Origin: an uncultured SAR86 cluster bacterium
Lineage (GTDB): Bacteria > Pseudomonadota > Gammaproteobacteria > Magnimaribacterales > D2472
DNA: 64,000 bases
Assembly: GCA_902557575.1 (NCBI GenBank)
Contig: CACEAR010000004.1
Coordinates: 21,139-85,138, forward strand
Reading direction: 5' to 3'
The position numbers and the translations under genes are program-made. The notes below the pieces were generated by a model. The model was given only the letters and a program-made list of their open reading frames with translations. It searched no databases and had not been told where the DNA came from. Numbering within the stretch: position 1 is the first letter of the stretch; every line of letters begins with the position of its first letter. This document shows, in pieces, positions 1 to 8,452 of this stretch.

Positions 1-749
1 TTAAGGTAACAAGATTCCATACATCCAACAGCCTCTGCTGATACACATAATGTTCCATAATTAATTGCATCTTTGATCAGTTGTTCTGCCTCATCACCGG
101 TTGAAACTATTTGATCAGCATTAATTCCAACATTTTCAAAATTAAGTTGAGATATACGTCTGTCATCAACAGTTTTAAAGTTATTGATTGATAATCCATC
201 AGTATCTTTGCTTACAAGAACTATTGTAGTCACATCATTATGATTAACCGTAACTAAGTAGTGATCTGCATTTGAACCATTTAAGACAAGATTTTTAGTA
301 CCATTTAAAGTTAGAGAATCAGTACCTTCTAGAAGACATGTAATATCTTTAAATTCATAATTACGATTTTGTTCCATGTACGCAAGAGATATTTGCTCTT
401 CACCTGAAATAAGTTTTGAAATAAAGTCATTCTTTTTATCAAAGGTAGAATTATCAAGAATATATCCAGAAAGAACAACATTACTAAGATAAGGTTCTAA
501 TACTAGGAATTTACCAAATTCCTCAAAAAGTATTGATAACTCTATCGGTCCAAAATCAAAACCTCCAGATTCACTTGAAAATGGCATAGCAAGCCAACCT
601 TGTTCTGCAAAAAGTTTCCATTTATCAGGATCAAAGCCAGATTCGGTATTAATGAAATTCTCTCTATCGTAAAAATCATAGTCAGAATTACAAAACTTCT
701 GAATTTGCTCTCTTAAAAGGTTTTGTTCGTCAGAAAAATTTAGATTCAT
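1..749 (-). CDS. acyl-CoA dehydrogenase, partial (3' end outside window)
   Basis: The minus-strand frame opens at 749 with ATG and runs without a stop to base 1, giving about 249 residues of N-terminal and middle acyl-CoA dehydrogenase sequence. It begins MNLNFSDEQNLLREQIQ, has the EQGWLAMPFSSESGGF helix region, and reads SLAYMEQNR where family members usually carry the flavin/substrate-contact strand. The start overlaps the stop of the upstream dehydrogenase gene by one base (TAATG), so the two are almost certainly translated together. Adjacent, divergent dehydrogenase pairs often form mixed oligomers, as in the PimC/PimD type or mycobacterial FadE pairs. This one looks like the less conserved partner. 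The substrate cannot be told, and the C-terminal catalytic region is not visible. Confidence 0.88.
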   Translation of the reverse strand, partial: MNLNFSDEQNLLREQIQKFCNSDYDFYDRENFINTESGFDPDKWKLFAEQGWLAMPFSSESGGFDFGPIELSILFEEFGKFLVLEPYLSNVVLSGYILDNSTFDKKNDFISKLISGEEQISLAYMEQNRNYEFKDITCLLEGTDSLTLNGTKNLVLNGSNADHYLVTVNHNDVTTIVLVSKDTDGLSINNFKTVDDRRISQLNFENVGINADQIVSTGDEAEQLIKDAINYGTLCVSAEAVGCMESCYL

Positions 750-1930
750 TAGACTCCCAGTACAAACTTAGAAATAATATTCTTTTGAATTTCATTACTA
801 CCACCATATATAGTTACTTTTCTCATATTTAAATATTTTGATAAAGCATCATTGGTGTACTCTGGTCCATTTGGCTTAACATTTGATCCATAGCCATCAG
901 GCCCTCCATAAGGAATTGCAAATTCTCCTGCAGCTTCTACATATAATTCTGTAAGGCGTTGTTGAATCTCTGTTCCTTTAATTTTCAATATAGAAGATTC
1001 AGCGCCAGGATTTCCTCCACCTTCTAAAGCTGAAAGAAGTCTAAGTTCTGTAAACTCAAGAGCCATAATATCAATTTCTAATTGTGAAACTTTAGCAATG
1101 AGATCATCATCTCCTAAATCTTTAGAAATTTCTTTAAGTCTTTCAAGTTGTCTTTTAGAAGCACCAACACCCGCAATACCAAAACGCTCATGAGCTAAAA
1201 GGAATTTTGCATATGTCCAACCTTTGCCCTCTTCCCCAATAAGGTTTTCAGCAGGCACTTTAACGTCAGTAAAAAATACTGAATTAACTTCGTGATCACC
1301 ATCAATTGTAATGATTGGTTTAACTTCAATACCAGGTGACTTCATGTCGATTAGTAAAAATGAAATACCTTCTTGTTTCTTTCCAGAAGAATCAGTTCTT
1401 ACTAAGCAAAAGATCCAATCAGCATTTTGTGCAAGTGTAGTCCATGTTTTTGATCCATTGATAATGTAATAATCCTTTCCATCTTCATTAATTAGTTCTG
1501 CTTTTGTTTTTAAGGATGCTAAATCTGAACCAGATCCAGGCTCAGAATAACCCTGACACCACCATGTATCAAAATTAAGTATATCTGGTAAGAATCTATC
1601 TTTTTGCTCTTGATTCCCAAATGTGTAGATGACAGGTCCAACCATACTTACACCAAAAGGAATAAGTGGCGGGCATCCTGCGAGTCCAAGCTCATTTTGG
1701 AAAATATAAATTTGTGCTGGTGACCAACCAGTACCGCCATATTCGACAGGCCAATTGAAGCCCATCCAGCCTTTTGCAGAAAGTGACTTGTGCCAATCAA
1801 CTATGTCTTCTCTAGTTAATGGTTCACCATTTTCTATTTTCTCTTTAACATGCTTTGGATATTCATTAGCTAAAAAGTCTCTAACCTCATCTCTGAATTC
1901 TAAGTCCTTTGAAGAAAAGCTTAATTCCAT
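749..1930 (-). CDS. acyl-CoA dehydrogenase (large, catalytic-type partner)
   Basis: This 393-residue flavoenzyme would oxidise acyl-CoA thioesters to 2-enoyl-CoA and pass electrons to ETF. The three-domain fold is recognisable: an N-terminal helical domain, a beta domain with YSEPGSGSDLASL (residues 128-140) and NGSKTWTT (158-165), and a C-terminal helical domain ending in YGGSNEIQKNIISKF. The C-terminal loop has YGG where short/medium-chain enzymes carry the catalytic Glu. Glu248 in AHERFG is therefore the likely base, as in isovaleryl- and long-chain-type enzymes; this is inference by position. It is the first gene of a two-gene unit with the partial dehydrogenase and is divergent from mfd, with 57 bases between them. 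Confidence 0.92.
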   Translation of the reverse strand: MELSFSSKDLEFRDEVRDFLANEYPKHVKEKIENGEPLTREDIVDWHKSLSAKGWMGFNWPVEYGGTGWSPAQIYIFQNELGLAGCPPLIPFGVSMVGPVIYTFGNQEQKDRFLPDILNFDTWWCQGYSEPGSGSDLASLKTKAELINEDGKDYYIINGSKTWTTLAQNADWIFCLVRTDSSGKKQEGISFLLIDMKSPGIEVKPIITIDGDHEVNSVFFTDVKVPAENLIGEEGKGWTYAKFLLAHERFGIAGVGASKRQLERLKEISKDLGDDDLIAKVSQLEIDIMALEFTELRLLSALEGGGNPGAESSILKIKGTEIQQRLTELYVEAAGEFAIPYGGPDGYGSNVKPNGPEYTNDALSKYLNMRKVTIYGGSNEIQKNIISKFVLGV

Positions 1931-1955
1931 AATATATTTCCTATAAATAGTTACT

Positions 1956-1961
1956 TATAAT
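1956..1961 (+). promoter_or_regulatory. possible -10 box for mfd
   Basis: A perfect TATAAT lies 27 bases before the TTG start of mfd in the divergent gap to the acyl-CoA dehydrogenase. No convincing -35 hexamer sits at the right distance, so this is a weak call from the sequence alone. Confidence 0.3.
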
Positions 1962-1987
1962 GTGCACTTATTATACAAGACACTAGA

Positions 1988-4978
1988 TTGAAAAAACAGA
2001 ACAAAGAAACCTTTAAATCTCTTAAAAGCTCTTTAGAAAAAAATAGCAAAATATTGATAATTTGCTCATCAAATTCAGAAATTGAAGATGTCTACGAAGA
2101 ATTATTTGTTTTTGTAAATAAAAAAAGGATAGTTCGACTTTATGATAGAGAAATTCTTCCTTATGATCACTTTTCAACACCAGATGATGTTATAAAAAAA
2201 CGTTTTGATGAAATTCAAAATATTTATGATGCTCGTTTGATTATATCGTCTTTAAAAAATCTTTTTGAATTCTACCCAGACCAAAGTTTTTATAAGTCAC
2301 TAAAGGAATTTAAAACTAATGACAAAATATCAATTAGTAAGATAAAAGAAATTCTAGAATCAATCAATTATAAAAGAGTAGATAGAGTTTCAAGCTTAAA
2401 TGAATACTCGAACAGAGGTGGAATTGTAGATATAAATTCAAGTAGGTATAAAAATCCTATTAGACTTGATTTTTTTGGTGATTGTATTGAATCAATAAGA
2501 GAATTCGATATTAAAACACAAAGATCTATTAATGAAATTAAATCATTTAAATTAAATTCGGGTTACGAAATACCTTTAGATGAGGAAATTATTAATGAAT
2601 TTAAAGATAAATGGAGAAATGAATTTCCACTATTAGATGAAAGGGATTCTAATTTTTTTAATGGCGTAGCAAAGAATAAACTTCCAGAAGGTTATGAAAA
2701 CTACCTATCAATATTAATTAATAATCCTATTAATTTCTTCGAACTTGTTGAATGTGATTCAACTTACATTACCAGTGATTCAAATGTTGATGATTACAAG
2801 CAATTTATTATTGATCGATTTAATGATGAAAATAATGGAACAAGAGAGCTTATTTCACCAGAAAAACTTTTCTTTGATGTTATAAATAAGATTAAGGAAG
2901 AGAATCCTATAAAAATTATTTCTAATCCCAAAATTTATGAAAGTAAATCTAATTATAAAGACTTTAATGTTACAAAAAATAAAGGTTCTAACCATCTAAT
3001 TTATGATAATTCCTTAAATATCAATGATTTAGTCATTCACGAGGACTATGGTTTAGGTATATTTGAAGGTTTGAAGACAATTAAAACCTCTACTAAAGAA
3101 AATGAATACCTATGCATAAGATATAAAGATGATGAATTGCTTTATGTTCCAACTTATAACTTTAATTTATTATCTAAGTTTCATAAAAAAACAGATGATA
3201 CGAGTCTTGACTCACTGTCTAATACAAATTGGTCATCGAAAAAAGAGAAAGCAAAAGCAAGAATATATGATCATGCATCAGAAATATTAAAAATTGAATC
3301 TGATAGATTAAAAGCAACATCATCTGCCTTGAAGGTTTCTGATGATGAATACTCATCATTTATTAATGACTTCCCGTTTGATGACACCGAGGATCAAGAA
3401 ATTGTTTCAAGAGATATTAGAAAAGATCTTTCGTTAATTAAGCCTATGAATAGATTGTTATGTGGTGATGTTGGTTTTGGTAAAACAGAGATTGCAATGA
3501 GAGCATCATTTATTTCAGCCCTATCAGATAAACAAACCATTATTTTAAGTCCAAGTACTGTTCTGACTGACCAACACTTTGAATCTTTTTCTAAAAGATT
3601 TAAAAATTTCCCTATTACAATCGAGAAACTATCGAGAAATACATCTCATAAATTAAAAGAAAAACTTTATAAAGATTTCAAAGATAAAAAAATTGATATA
3701 TTGATTGGAACTCATGCTTTGTTTAATGAAGATTTATCTTTTAAGAATGTTGGACTTTTGGTAGTTGATGAAGAGCATAGGTTTGGAGCTAAACAAAAGA
3801 ATTTAATAAAAAATAAACAACTTTCGACTCATATACTATTTATGTCTGCAACACCGATACCAAAAACTATGAACATGGCATTCTCAGGGTTAAAAGATTT
3901 TTCTTTTTTATCAACGCCTCCACCCAAAAGACTTTCAATAAAGACTTTTTTAGAAGTTTCAAATAATACGATTATAAAAGAATCTCTCACAAGAGAATTT
4001 AATAGGAATGGTTGCACCTTTGTTATAGAAAATGATATTCAAAAAATGGATAAGCTAAAAAGTAACCTTGAAGCTCTAGTACCAAACCAAAAGATTGATA
4101 TTGTTCATGCAAGTTTAAATAAAAAACTTATTGATAAACGCTTAAATGATTTTAGAAAAAGAAAAATTAATGTCTTGATATGCACAACAATTGTTGAAAT
4201 GGGATTAGATATCCCAGAAGCAAATACTATTATCATCAATAATGCACAAAATTTTGGTTTATCACAGCTTCATCAACTTAGAGGACGTATTGGAAGATCT
4301 TCTAAACAAGGTTATTGCTTTGTTCTCATACCATCATCTGATATAAATAATAAATCTAAATCTAGGTTACAAAGTTTTGTTAACAACTCGCATCTTGGAG
4401 CTGGTTTTAATATAGCTAATGAAGACTTAGAGATTAGGGGGGCTGGTGAAATACTGGGTGTTAAGCAATCAGGTCACATTGACACTATAGGCATGTCACT
4501 ATACATGTCTATGCTCAAAACAGCCCTAAACAATGATCATATAGAAATGAGCTCATCATGTGAGATAAAAGTTTCTGTAACTAGTCTCATACCTGAATAT
4601 TACTTGCCCTCTCCGACAGAGAGACTAAAAATTTATAGAAAACTTTCAGGAGCTGATTCTAAAACTTTAACTGAAATTAAGATTGATTTATTAGATAGAT
4701 GTGGAAAACACCCGGTTGAATTAGAAAATTTATTTAAAATTACTGAAATTAGTATTAAGGCTAAATCTTTAGAGATTTCAAAAATTGTTCAATCGTCTAA
4801 ATATCTAAAATTTAAATTCAACAAGACCTTAAAAGATAAAACATTATCAAAAATATTGAGTATCACTAGCGAAAGTCCTGAAATATATGAAATCAAAAAA
4901 AATGGTGAGCTTTGGATAAATTTTAATGGCCAAGATGTGTTAAATTTAGTAGATAATGCTATTCAAAAATTTTCATAA
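1988..4978 (+). CDS. mfd: transcription-repair coupling factor Mfd
   Basis: Mfd removes RNA polymerase stalled at DNA lesions and recruits UvrA. The UvrB-like N-terminus keeps the residues known to contact UvrA in E. coli Mfd: Arg143 in NRGG, and Arg159 and Phe163 in RLDFF. The polymerase-interacting domain starts near residue 349 (IHEDYGLGIFEGL). The translocase follows, with Walker A GDVGFGKTE near 493 and the DEEH box near 594, then the C-terminal TRCF domain from about 868. At 996 residues it is some 150 shorter than E. coli Mfd; from the motif offsets most of the loss lies between about residues 190 and 349. The start is TTG with no clear Shine-Dalgarno. The last 23 bases overlap the next gene. 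Confidence 0.96.
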   Translation: MKKQNKETFKSLKSSLEKNSKILIICSSNSEIEDVYEELFVFVNKKRIVRLYDREILPYDHFSTPDDVIKKRFDEIQNIYDARLIISSLKNLFEFYPDQSFYKSLKEFKTNDKISISKIKEILESINYKRVDRVSSLNEYSNRGGIVDINSSRYKNPIRLDFFGDCIESIREFDIKTQRSINEIKSFKLNSGYEIPLDEEIINEFKDKWRNEFPLLDERDSNFFNGVAKNKLPEGYENYLSILINNPINFFELVECDSTYITSDSNVDDYKQFIIDRFNDENNGTRELISPEKLFFDVINKIKEENPIKIISNPKIYESKSNYKDFNVTKNKGSNHLIYDNSLNINDLVIHEDYGLGIFEGLKTIKTSTKENEYLCIRYKDDELLYVPTYNFNLLSKFHKKTDDTSLDSLSNTNWSSKKEKAKARIYDHASEILKIESDRLKATSSALKVSDDEYSSFINDFPFDDTEDQEIVSRDIRKDLSLIKPMNRLLCGDVGFGKTEIAMRASFISALSDKQTIILSPSTVLTDQHFESFSKRFKNFPITIEKLSRNTSHKLKEKLYKDFKDKKIDILIGTHALFNEDLSFKNVGLLVVDEEHRFGAKQKNLIKNKQLSTHILFMSATPIPKTMNMAFSGLKDFSFLSTPPPKRLSIKTFLEVSNNTIIKESLTREFNRNGCTFVIENDIQKMDKLKSNLEALVPNQKIDIVHASLNKKLIDKRLNDFRKRKINVLICTTIVEMGLDIPEANTIIINNAQNFGLSQLHQLRGRIGRSSKQGYCFVLIPSSDINNKSKSRLQSFVNNSHLGAGFNIANEDLEIRGAGEILGVKQSGHIDTIGMSLYMSMLKTALNNDHIEMSSSCEIKVSVTSLIPEYYLPSPTERLKIYRKLSGADSKTLTEIKIDLLDRCGKHPVELENLFKITEISIKAKSLEISKIVQSSKYLKFKFNKTLKDKTLSKILSITSESPEIYEIKKNGELWINFNGQDVLNLVDNAIQKFS

Positions 4979-5609
4979 AATATTAATTTTTCTCTCATTC
5001 TTCATTAATACAATCGAAGCAGAAGATATTTATAAAGTTGAAGTAATAATAATTAAGTTTAATGATGTAATAGTAGATGAGAAATTTAACAATAATTTAG
5101 ATTTTTCACCAACTGCAATAACCAAGTTAAAAGAAAGCGAAATAATACTAATACCAGAAAAATTTATAGACAATGCACTCATATCATCAAATCTTTTAGA
5201 TATAGAAATTGAGGCAATCGAAAATGATAATAGCTCTAGTGATGTAACCGAAATAAAGAAATATTTTGAATTATATGAATATTTAGATTTAGAAAATCTT
5301 AATTTCCTTATAGGCAGGTTGAGATGGAGAGAAAATATCGAAATTTTAGATTCACTCTCTTGGTATCAACCACTAAAAGCCCAAGATGAATACACCTACC
5401 ACTATGATCAGGAAAACAATTTAAGCTTATATTTGAATATCTATGAATCTAGGTATCTTCATTTAAATCTGAAAGCATTTGTTGGTCAATTAGATTTTGA
5501 TGAAACCATAACTGAGTTTATTGATGAAGACAGAAGAGTAAAGAATTCTGAAATAAATTATTTTGATCATCCAAATATGGGTCTTATTATCAAAATTGAT
5601 AAATCTTAG
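4956..5609 (+). CDS. CsiV-like secreted protein
   Basis: This 217-residue protein has an N-terminal signal sequence (hydrophobic residues 7-20, likely cleavage after IEA) followed by EDIYKVEVIIIKF, the usual opening of the CsiV family (YxVEVIVF). Its end, INYFDHPNMGLIIKI, matches the family's closing DHPxFGxLVxI pattern. CsiV in Vibrio is a periplasmic peptidoglycan-binding protein that supports LpoA. Members of this family commonly sit directly behind mfd, as here. The start lies inside mfd in another frame (23-base overlap). The sequence is rich in Asp, Glu and Asn and poorly conserved, so the assignment rests on the two end motifs, the length and the neighbour. Confidence 0.72.
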   Translation: MLFKNFHKILIFLSFFINTIEAEDIYKVEVIIIKFNDVIVDEKFNNNLDFSPTAITKLKESEIILIPEKFIDNALISSNLLDIEIEAIENDNSSSDVTEIKKYFELYEYLDLENLNFLIGRLRWRENIEILDSLSWYQPLKAQDEYTYHYDQENNLSLYLNIYESRYLHLNLKAFVGQLDFDETITEFIDEDRRVKNSEINYFDHPNMGLIIKIDKS

Positions 5610-6211
5610 GACTCTTGTTCTTGAGGATAATAAGCGTTCTCATCAATTGAATGATCGGTGATATCTTTTACTGATCTTATCTCTGGAATTTGTTCTATTA
5701 AAGTTGTTTCAATACCGTCTTTTAGTGTCACATCAATCATTCCACACCCTTGGCAGCCACCACCAAATTGAAGAATTACATCTGAATCTTCTGTAAATTC
5801 AACGAGAGAAACTTCACCACCATGTGATGCTAGCATCGGATTAATTTCGTTGTATAAAATAAAATTAATCTTGTCTTCGATCGTGCTATTTTCACCAATG
5901 TTAGGCATTTTGGCATTGGGGGCTTTGATAGTTAACTGACCATCAAAATTATCTTCATCAAAATTTACAATTGCATCTTTAAGAAAATCTATACTTTTTG
6001 AATCAATGTAAACATCTATTAGTTCAAGATGCATTACCTGATCATCTTTTGAAACCTCATCTGTATTGCAAAAAGCTAGGCATGTTTCAGCCTTTGGTGT
6101 TCCTGGTCTATCTATAAAAATTCTAATACCAAGGTTGTCTTCATCTTTACCATCGATAAGTTTTTTTAAGTAAACCTCTGCGGAATTAGTGATTTCAATA
6201 TTATTTTTCAT
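5606..6211 (-). CDS. nfuA: Fe-S biogenesis protein NfuA
   Basis: NfuA carries Fe-S clusters to target enzymes. The N-terminal half is a degenerate A-type scaffold (IRIFIDRPGTPKAETCLAF). The C-terminal half is the NifU-like domain with the cluster-binding GGGCQGCG (CxxC) motif followed by VTLKDGIE. I start at the ATG at 6211 (MKNNIEITNSAEVYL), which gives 201 residues, close to E. coli NfuA (191). An upstream in-frame TTG at 6226 would add five residues without family support. The stop shares the bases TTAG with the convergent CsiV-like gene: TAG on the plus strand, TAA on the minus. Confidence 0.93.
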   Translation of the reverse strand: MKNNIEITNSAEVYLKKLIDGKDEDNLGIRIFIDRPGTPKAETCLAFCNTDEVSKDDQVMHLELIDVYIDSKSIDFLKDAIVNFDEDNFDGQLTIKAPNAKMPNIGENSTIEDKINFILYNEINPMLASHGGEVSLVEFTEDSDVILQFGGGCQGCGMIDVTLKDGIETTLIEQIPEIRSVKDITDHSIDENAYYPQEQES

Positions 6212-6352
6212 ACTTTTACACAACAAAATGTTGATTTTAACTGGTTTTTAAAAAATAAGAAAAGATTGATAATAGGTATTTTCCTATTAAAAGTATTACA
6301 TCTAATATTCAGAGATACTCTAACCATGATAGTATTCATTGTTGTTTCCTAT

Positions 6353-8452
6353 ATGAATAAATATTTAAATATTCTATTATCTACAATTATTTTATCAGGC
6401 TGCATTCCTATGACTTCTAATACACCACCAAATCCAAAAAAAATTCCATATGAGCTAGAGGCGCATGGCGATATAAGAATTGATAACTACTATTGGATGA
6501 GAGACGATTCCAGATCAGATCAAGAATTGATCAGTTACCTTGAATCAGAAAATGAATATTTTAAAAAATGGAGAGATGAGCGCACTGACTATCAAGATGA
6601 AATTTTTAATGAATTAAAGAGAATGATTCCGGCCGAAGAAGAAACTCTTAGGGTTAAGGATGGAACTTATCTTTATTACAGTAGGATTAAAGCTGATCAA
6701 CAATATTCGACTTACTTTCGAAATAATACAAATGAGGAAGTTCTTCTTGATGCTAATAAAGAAGCTGAAGGACATGAGTTTTATAGTGTTGCAGGTTTAA
6801 ATATTTCTCCCGATGAAAAGTTAATGATTTACGGAGAAGACTTTACTGGAAGACGAGAATATACGCTACGAATAAAAGATTTACTTACAAATAAATTACT
6901 CGATGATGAGATTGTTAAGGTATCTCCGAATGCTATATGGTCGAGTGATTCAAAATATATTGTATATGCAAAAAAAGATGAAGAAACGCTAATACAAAAT
7001 CAAATATATGTTCATGAACTAGGTACTGATCAATCTGAGGATAAATTAATTTATAAAGAGGATGATAATGAATTTAATATTTGGTTATCAGAATCGAGAA
7101 CAAAAAAATATATTTACATATATATAGAAAAAACAGATTCAAGTGAAGTATGGCTTCTAGATAAAGCTAATCCTCTTGGAAAACTTGAATTGGTTTTAAA
7201 AAGATCAGAAAACCACCTTTATTCGATTGAAGATGGTGGTGATTATTTCTATGCCCTTTCAAATTATGATGATGCAAAAAACTTCAAAGTTATGCGTCTT
7301 GAAAAAGATGATTTTCAAAACATCAATAATTGGGAAGAAGTTATTGAAGTTCGTGACACTCACTATATTGAGGATATGTTAACTTTTAAAGAATTTATAG
7401 TTATTCAATCACGATATGATGGCATACCAATAATTGAAGTATTTAACTTAGCTAATAATTCCCTTAGTCAAATCACTATGAAGGACGAGGTTTATGATCT
7501 AGGTCTGGTTTATAACAATGATTTTGATTCAGGCTTTTTTAGATATTCTTATTCGTCATTAAAAACCTCTCCACAAATATTAAAATATGATTTATTCGAT
7601 AACACCAATAATGTCATATGGAAGAAACAAGTAAATAACTTTATAGATACTGATTATGAGATAAAGAGAATTAAAACACTTGCAAGAGATGACACTAATG
7701 TGCCCGTTTCAATTGTTTATAAAAAAGGTTTAGACCTTAAAAATGCACCTATGCTAATTTATGGTTATGGGTCATATGGAATTAATATGGATTCAGGGTT
7801 TAGGTCAACTATTTCACCACTTTTAAATAGAGGTTTTATATTCGCTATTGCTCAAATAAGAGGTGGTGCTGATATGGGAAGATATTGGTACGAAGATGGT
7901 CGAATGCTCAATAAAAATAATACATTTTATGATTTTATAGATGCCACTAAATTTCTTACTGAAAATAATATTGGTCATAAAGATAAAATCTTTGCTATGG
8001 GAGGAAGTGCTGGGGGCTTACTGATGGGTGCTGTTATCAATTATGAACCTGAGCTATATTCAGGAATTGTAAGTGCTGTTCCATTTGTTGACGTTCTTAC
8101 AACAATGTCTGATGAATCTATTCCTTTAACAACATTTGAATATGATGAATGGGGAAATCCAGCAAATGAAGATGAGTATTTCTATATGAAAACATATTCA
8201 CCCTACGACAATATTAAAAAACAAAATTATCCAGCTGTTTTGGTTACTACAAGCTTATATGATTCTCAAGTTCAATATTTTGAACCTGCTAAATATGTTC
8301 CAAAATTAAGAGAGTATTCAACTTCGAACAATCCTGTCTTCTTAAATATAAATCTTGTGGGTGGTCATGGAGGAAAAAGTGGAAGACTAGAATCTTTAAA
8401 TGAAACGGCTTTAGATTATTCTTTTATATTGAATATTCTTAATCGGGAATAG
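6353..8452 (+). CDS. prolyl oligopeptidase family (S9A) lipoprotein
   Basis: This is a serine peptidase of the S9A/oligopeptidase B type, expected to cut short proline- or basic-residue-containing peptides. I start at the ATG at 6353, which gives 699 residues beginning MNKYLNILLSTIILSGC. That is a type II signal peptide with lipobox LSGC and Cys17, so the enzyme should be anchored to a membrane facing the periplasm or surface. An upstream in-frame start at 6266 would spoil the signal. The N-terminal half is the beta-propeller (YELEAHGDIRIDNYYWMRDD opening). The C-terminal alpha/beta-hydrolase has the nucleophile motif GGSAGGLLMG and the His region GGHGGKSGR near the end. The last 14 bases overlap the convergent subtilase gene. 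Confidence 0.92.
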   Translation: MNKYLNILLSTIILSGCIPMTSNTPPNPKKIPYELEAHGDIRIDNYYWMRDDSRSDQELISYLESENEYFKKWRDERTDYQDEIFNELKRMIPAEEETLRVKDGTYLYYSRIKADQQYSTYFRNNTNEEVLLDANKEAEGHEFYSVAGLNISPDEKLMIYGEDFTGRREYTLRIKDLLTNKLLDDEIVKVSPNAIWSSDSKYIVYAKKDEETLIQNQIYVHELGTDQSEDKLIYKEDDNEFNIWLSESRTKKYIYIYIEKTDSSEVWLLDKANPLGKLELVLKRSENHLYSIEDGGDYFYALSNYDDAKNFKVMRLEKDDFQNINNWEEVIEVRDTHYIEDMLTFKEFIVIQSRYDGIPIIEVFNLANNSLSQITMKDEVYDLGLVYNNDFDSGFFRYSYSSLKTSPQILKYDLFDNTNNVIWKKQVNNFIDTDYEIKRIKTLARDDTNVPVSIVYKKGLDLKNAPMLIYGYGSYGINMDSGFRSTISPLLNRGFIFAIAQIRGGADMGRYWYEDGRMLNKNNTFYDFIDATKFLTENNIGHKDKIFAMGGSAGGLLMGAVINYEPELYSGIVSAVPFVDVLTTMSDESIPLTTFEYDEWGNPANEDEYFYMKTYSPYDNIKKQNYPAVLVTTSLYDSQVQYFEPAKYVPKLREYSTSNNPVFLNINLVGGHGGKSGRLESLNETALDYSFILNILNRE

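Noticed and set aside
4956..4978. Frameshift between mfd and the CsiV-like gene
   Set aside because: mfd ends with a complete TRCF domain and the next frame starts with its own signal peptide; this is a normal overlap.
6271..6288. aatagg/cctatt inverted repeat between nfuA and the oligopeptidase
   Set aside because: Six-base arms in AT-rich DNA are expected by chance, and no other evidence supports a site.
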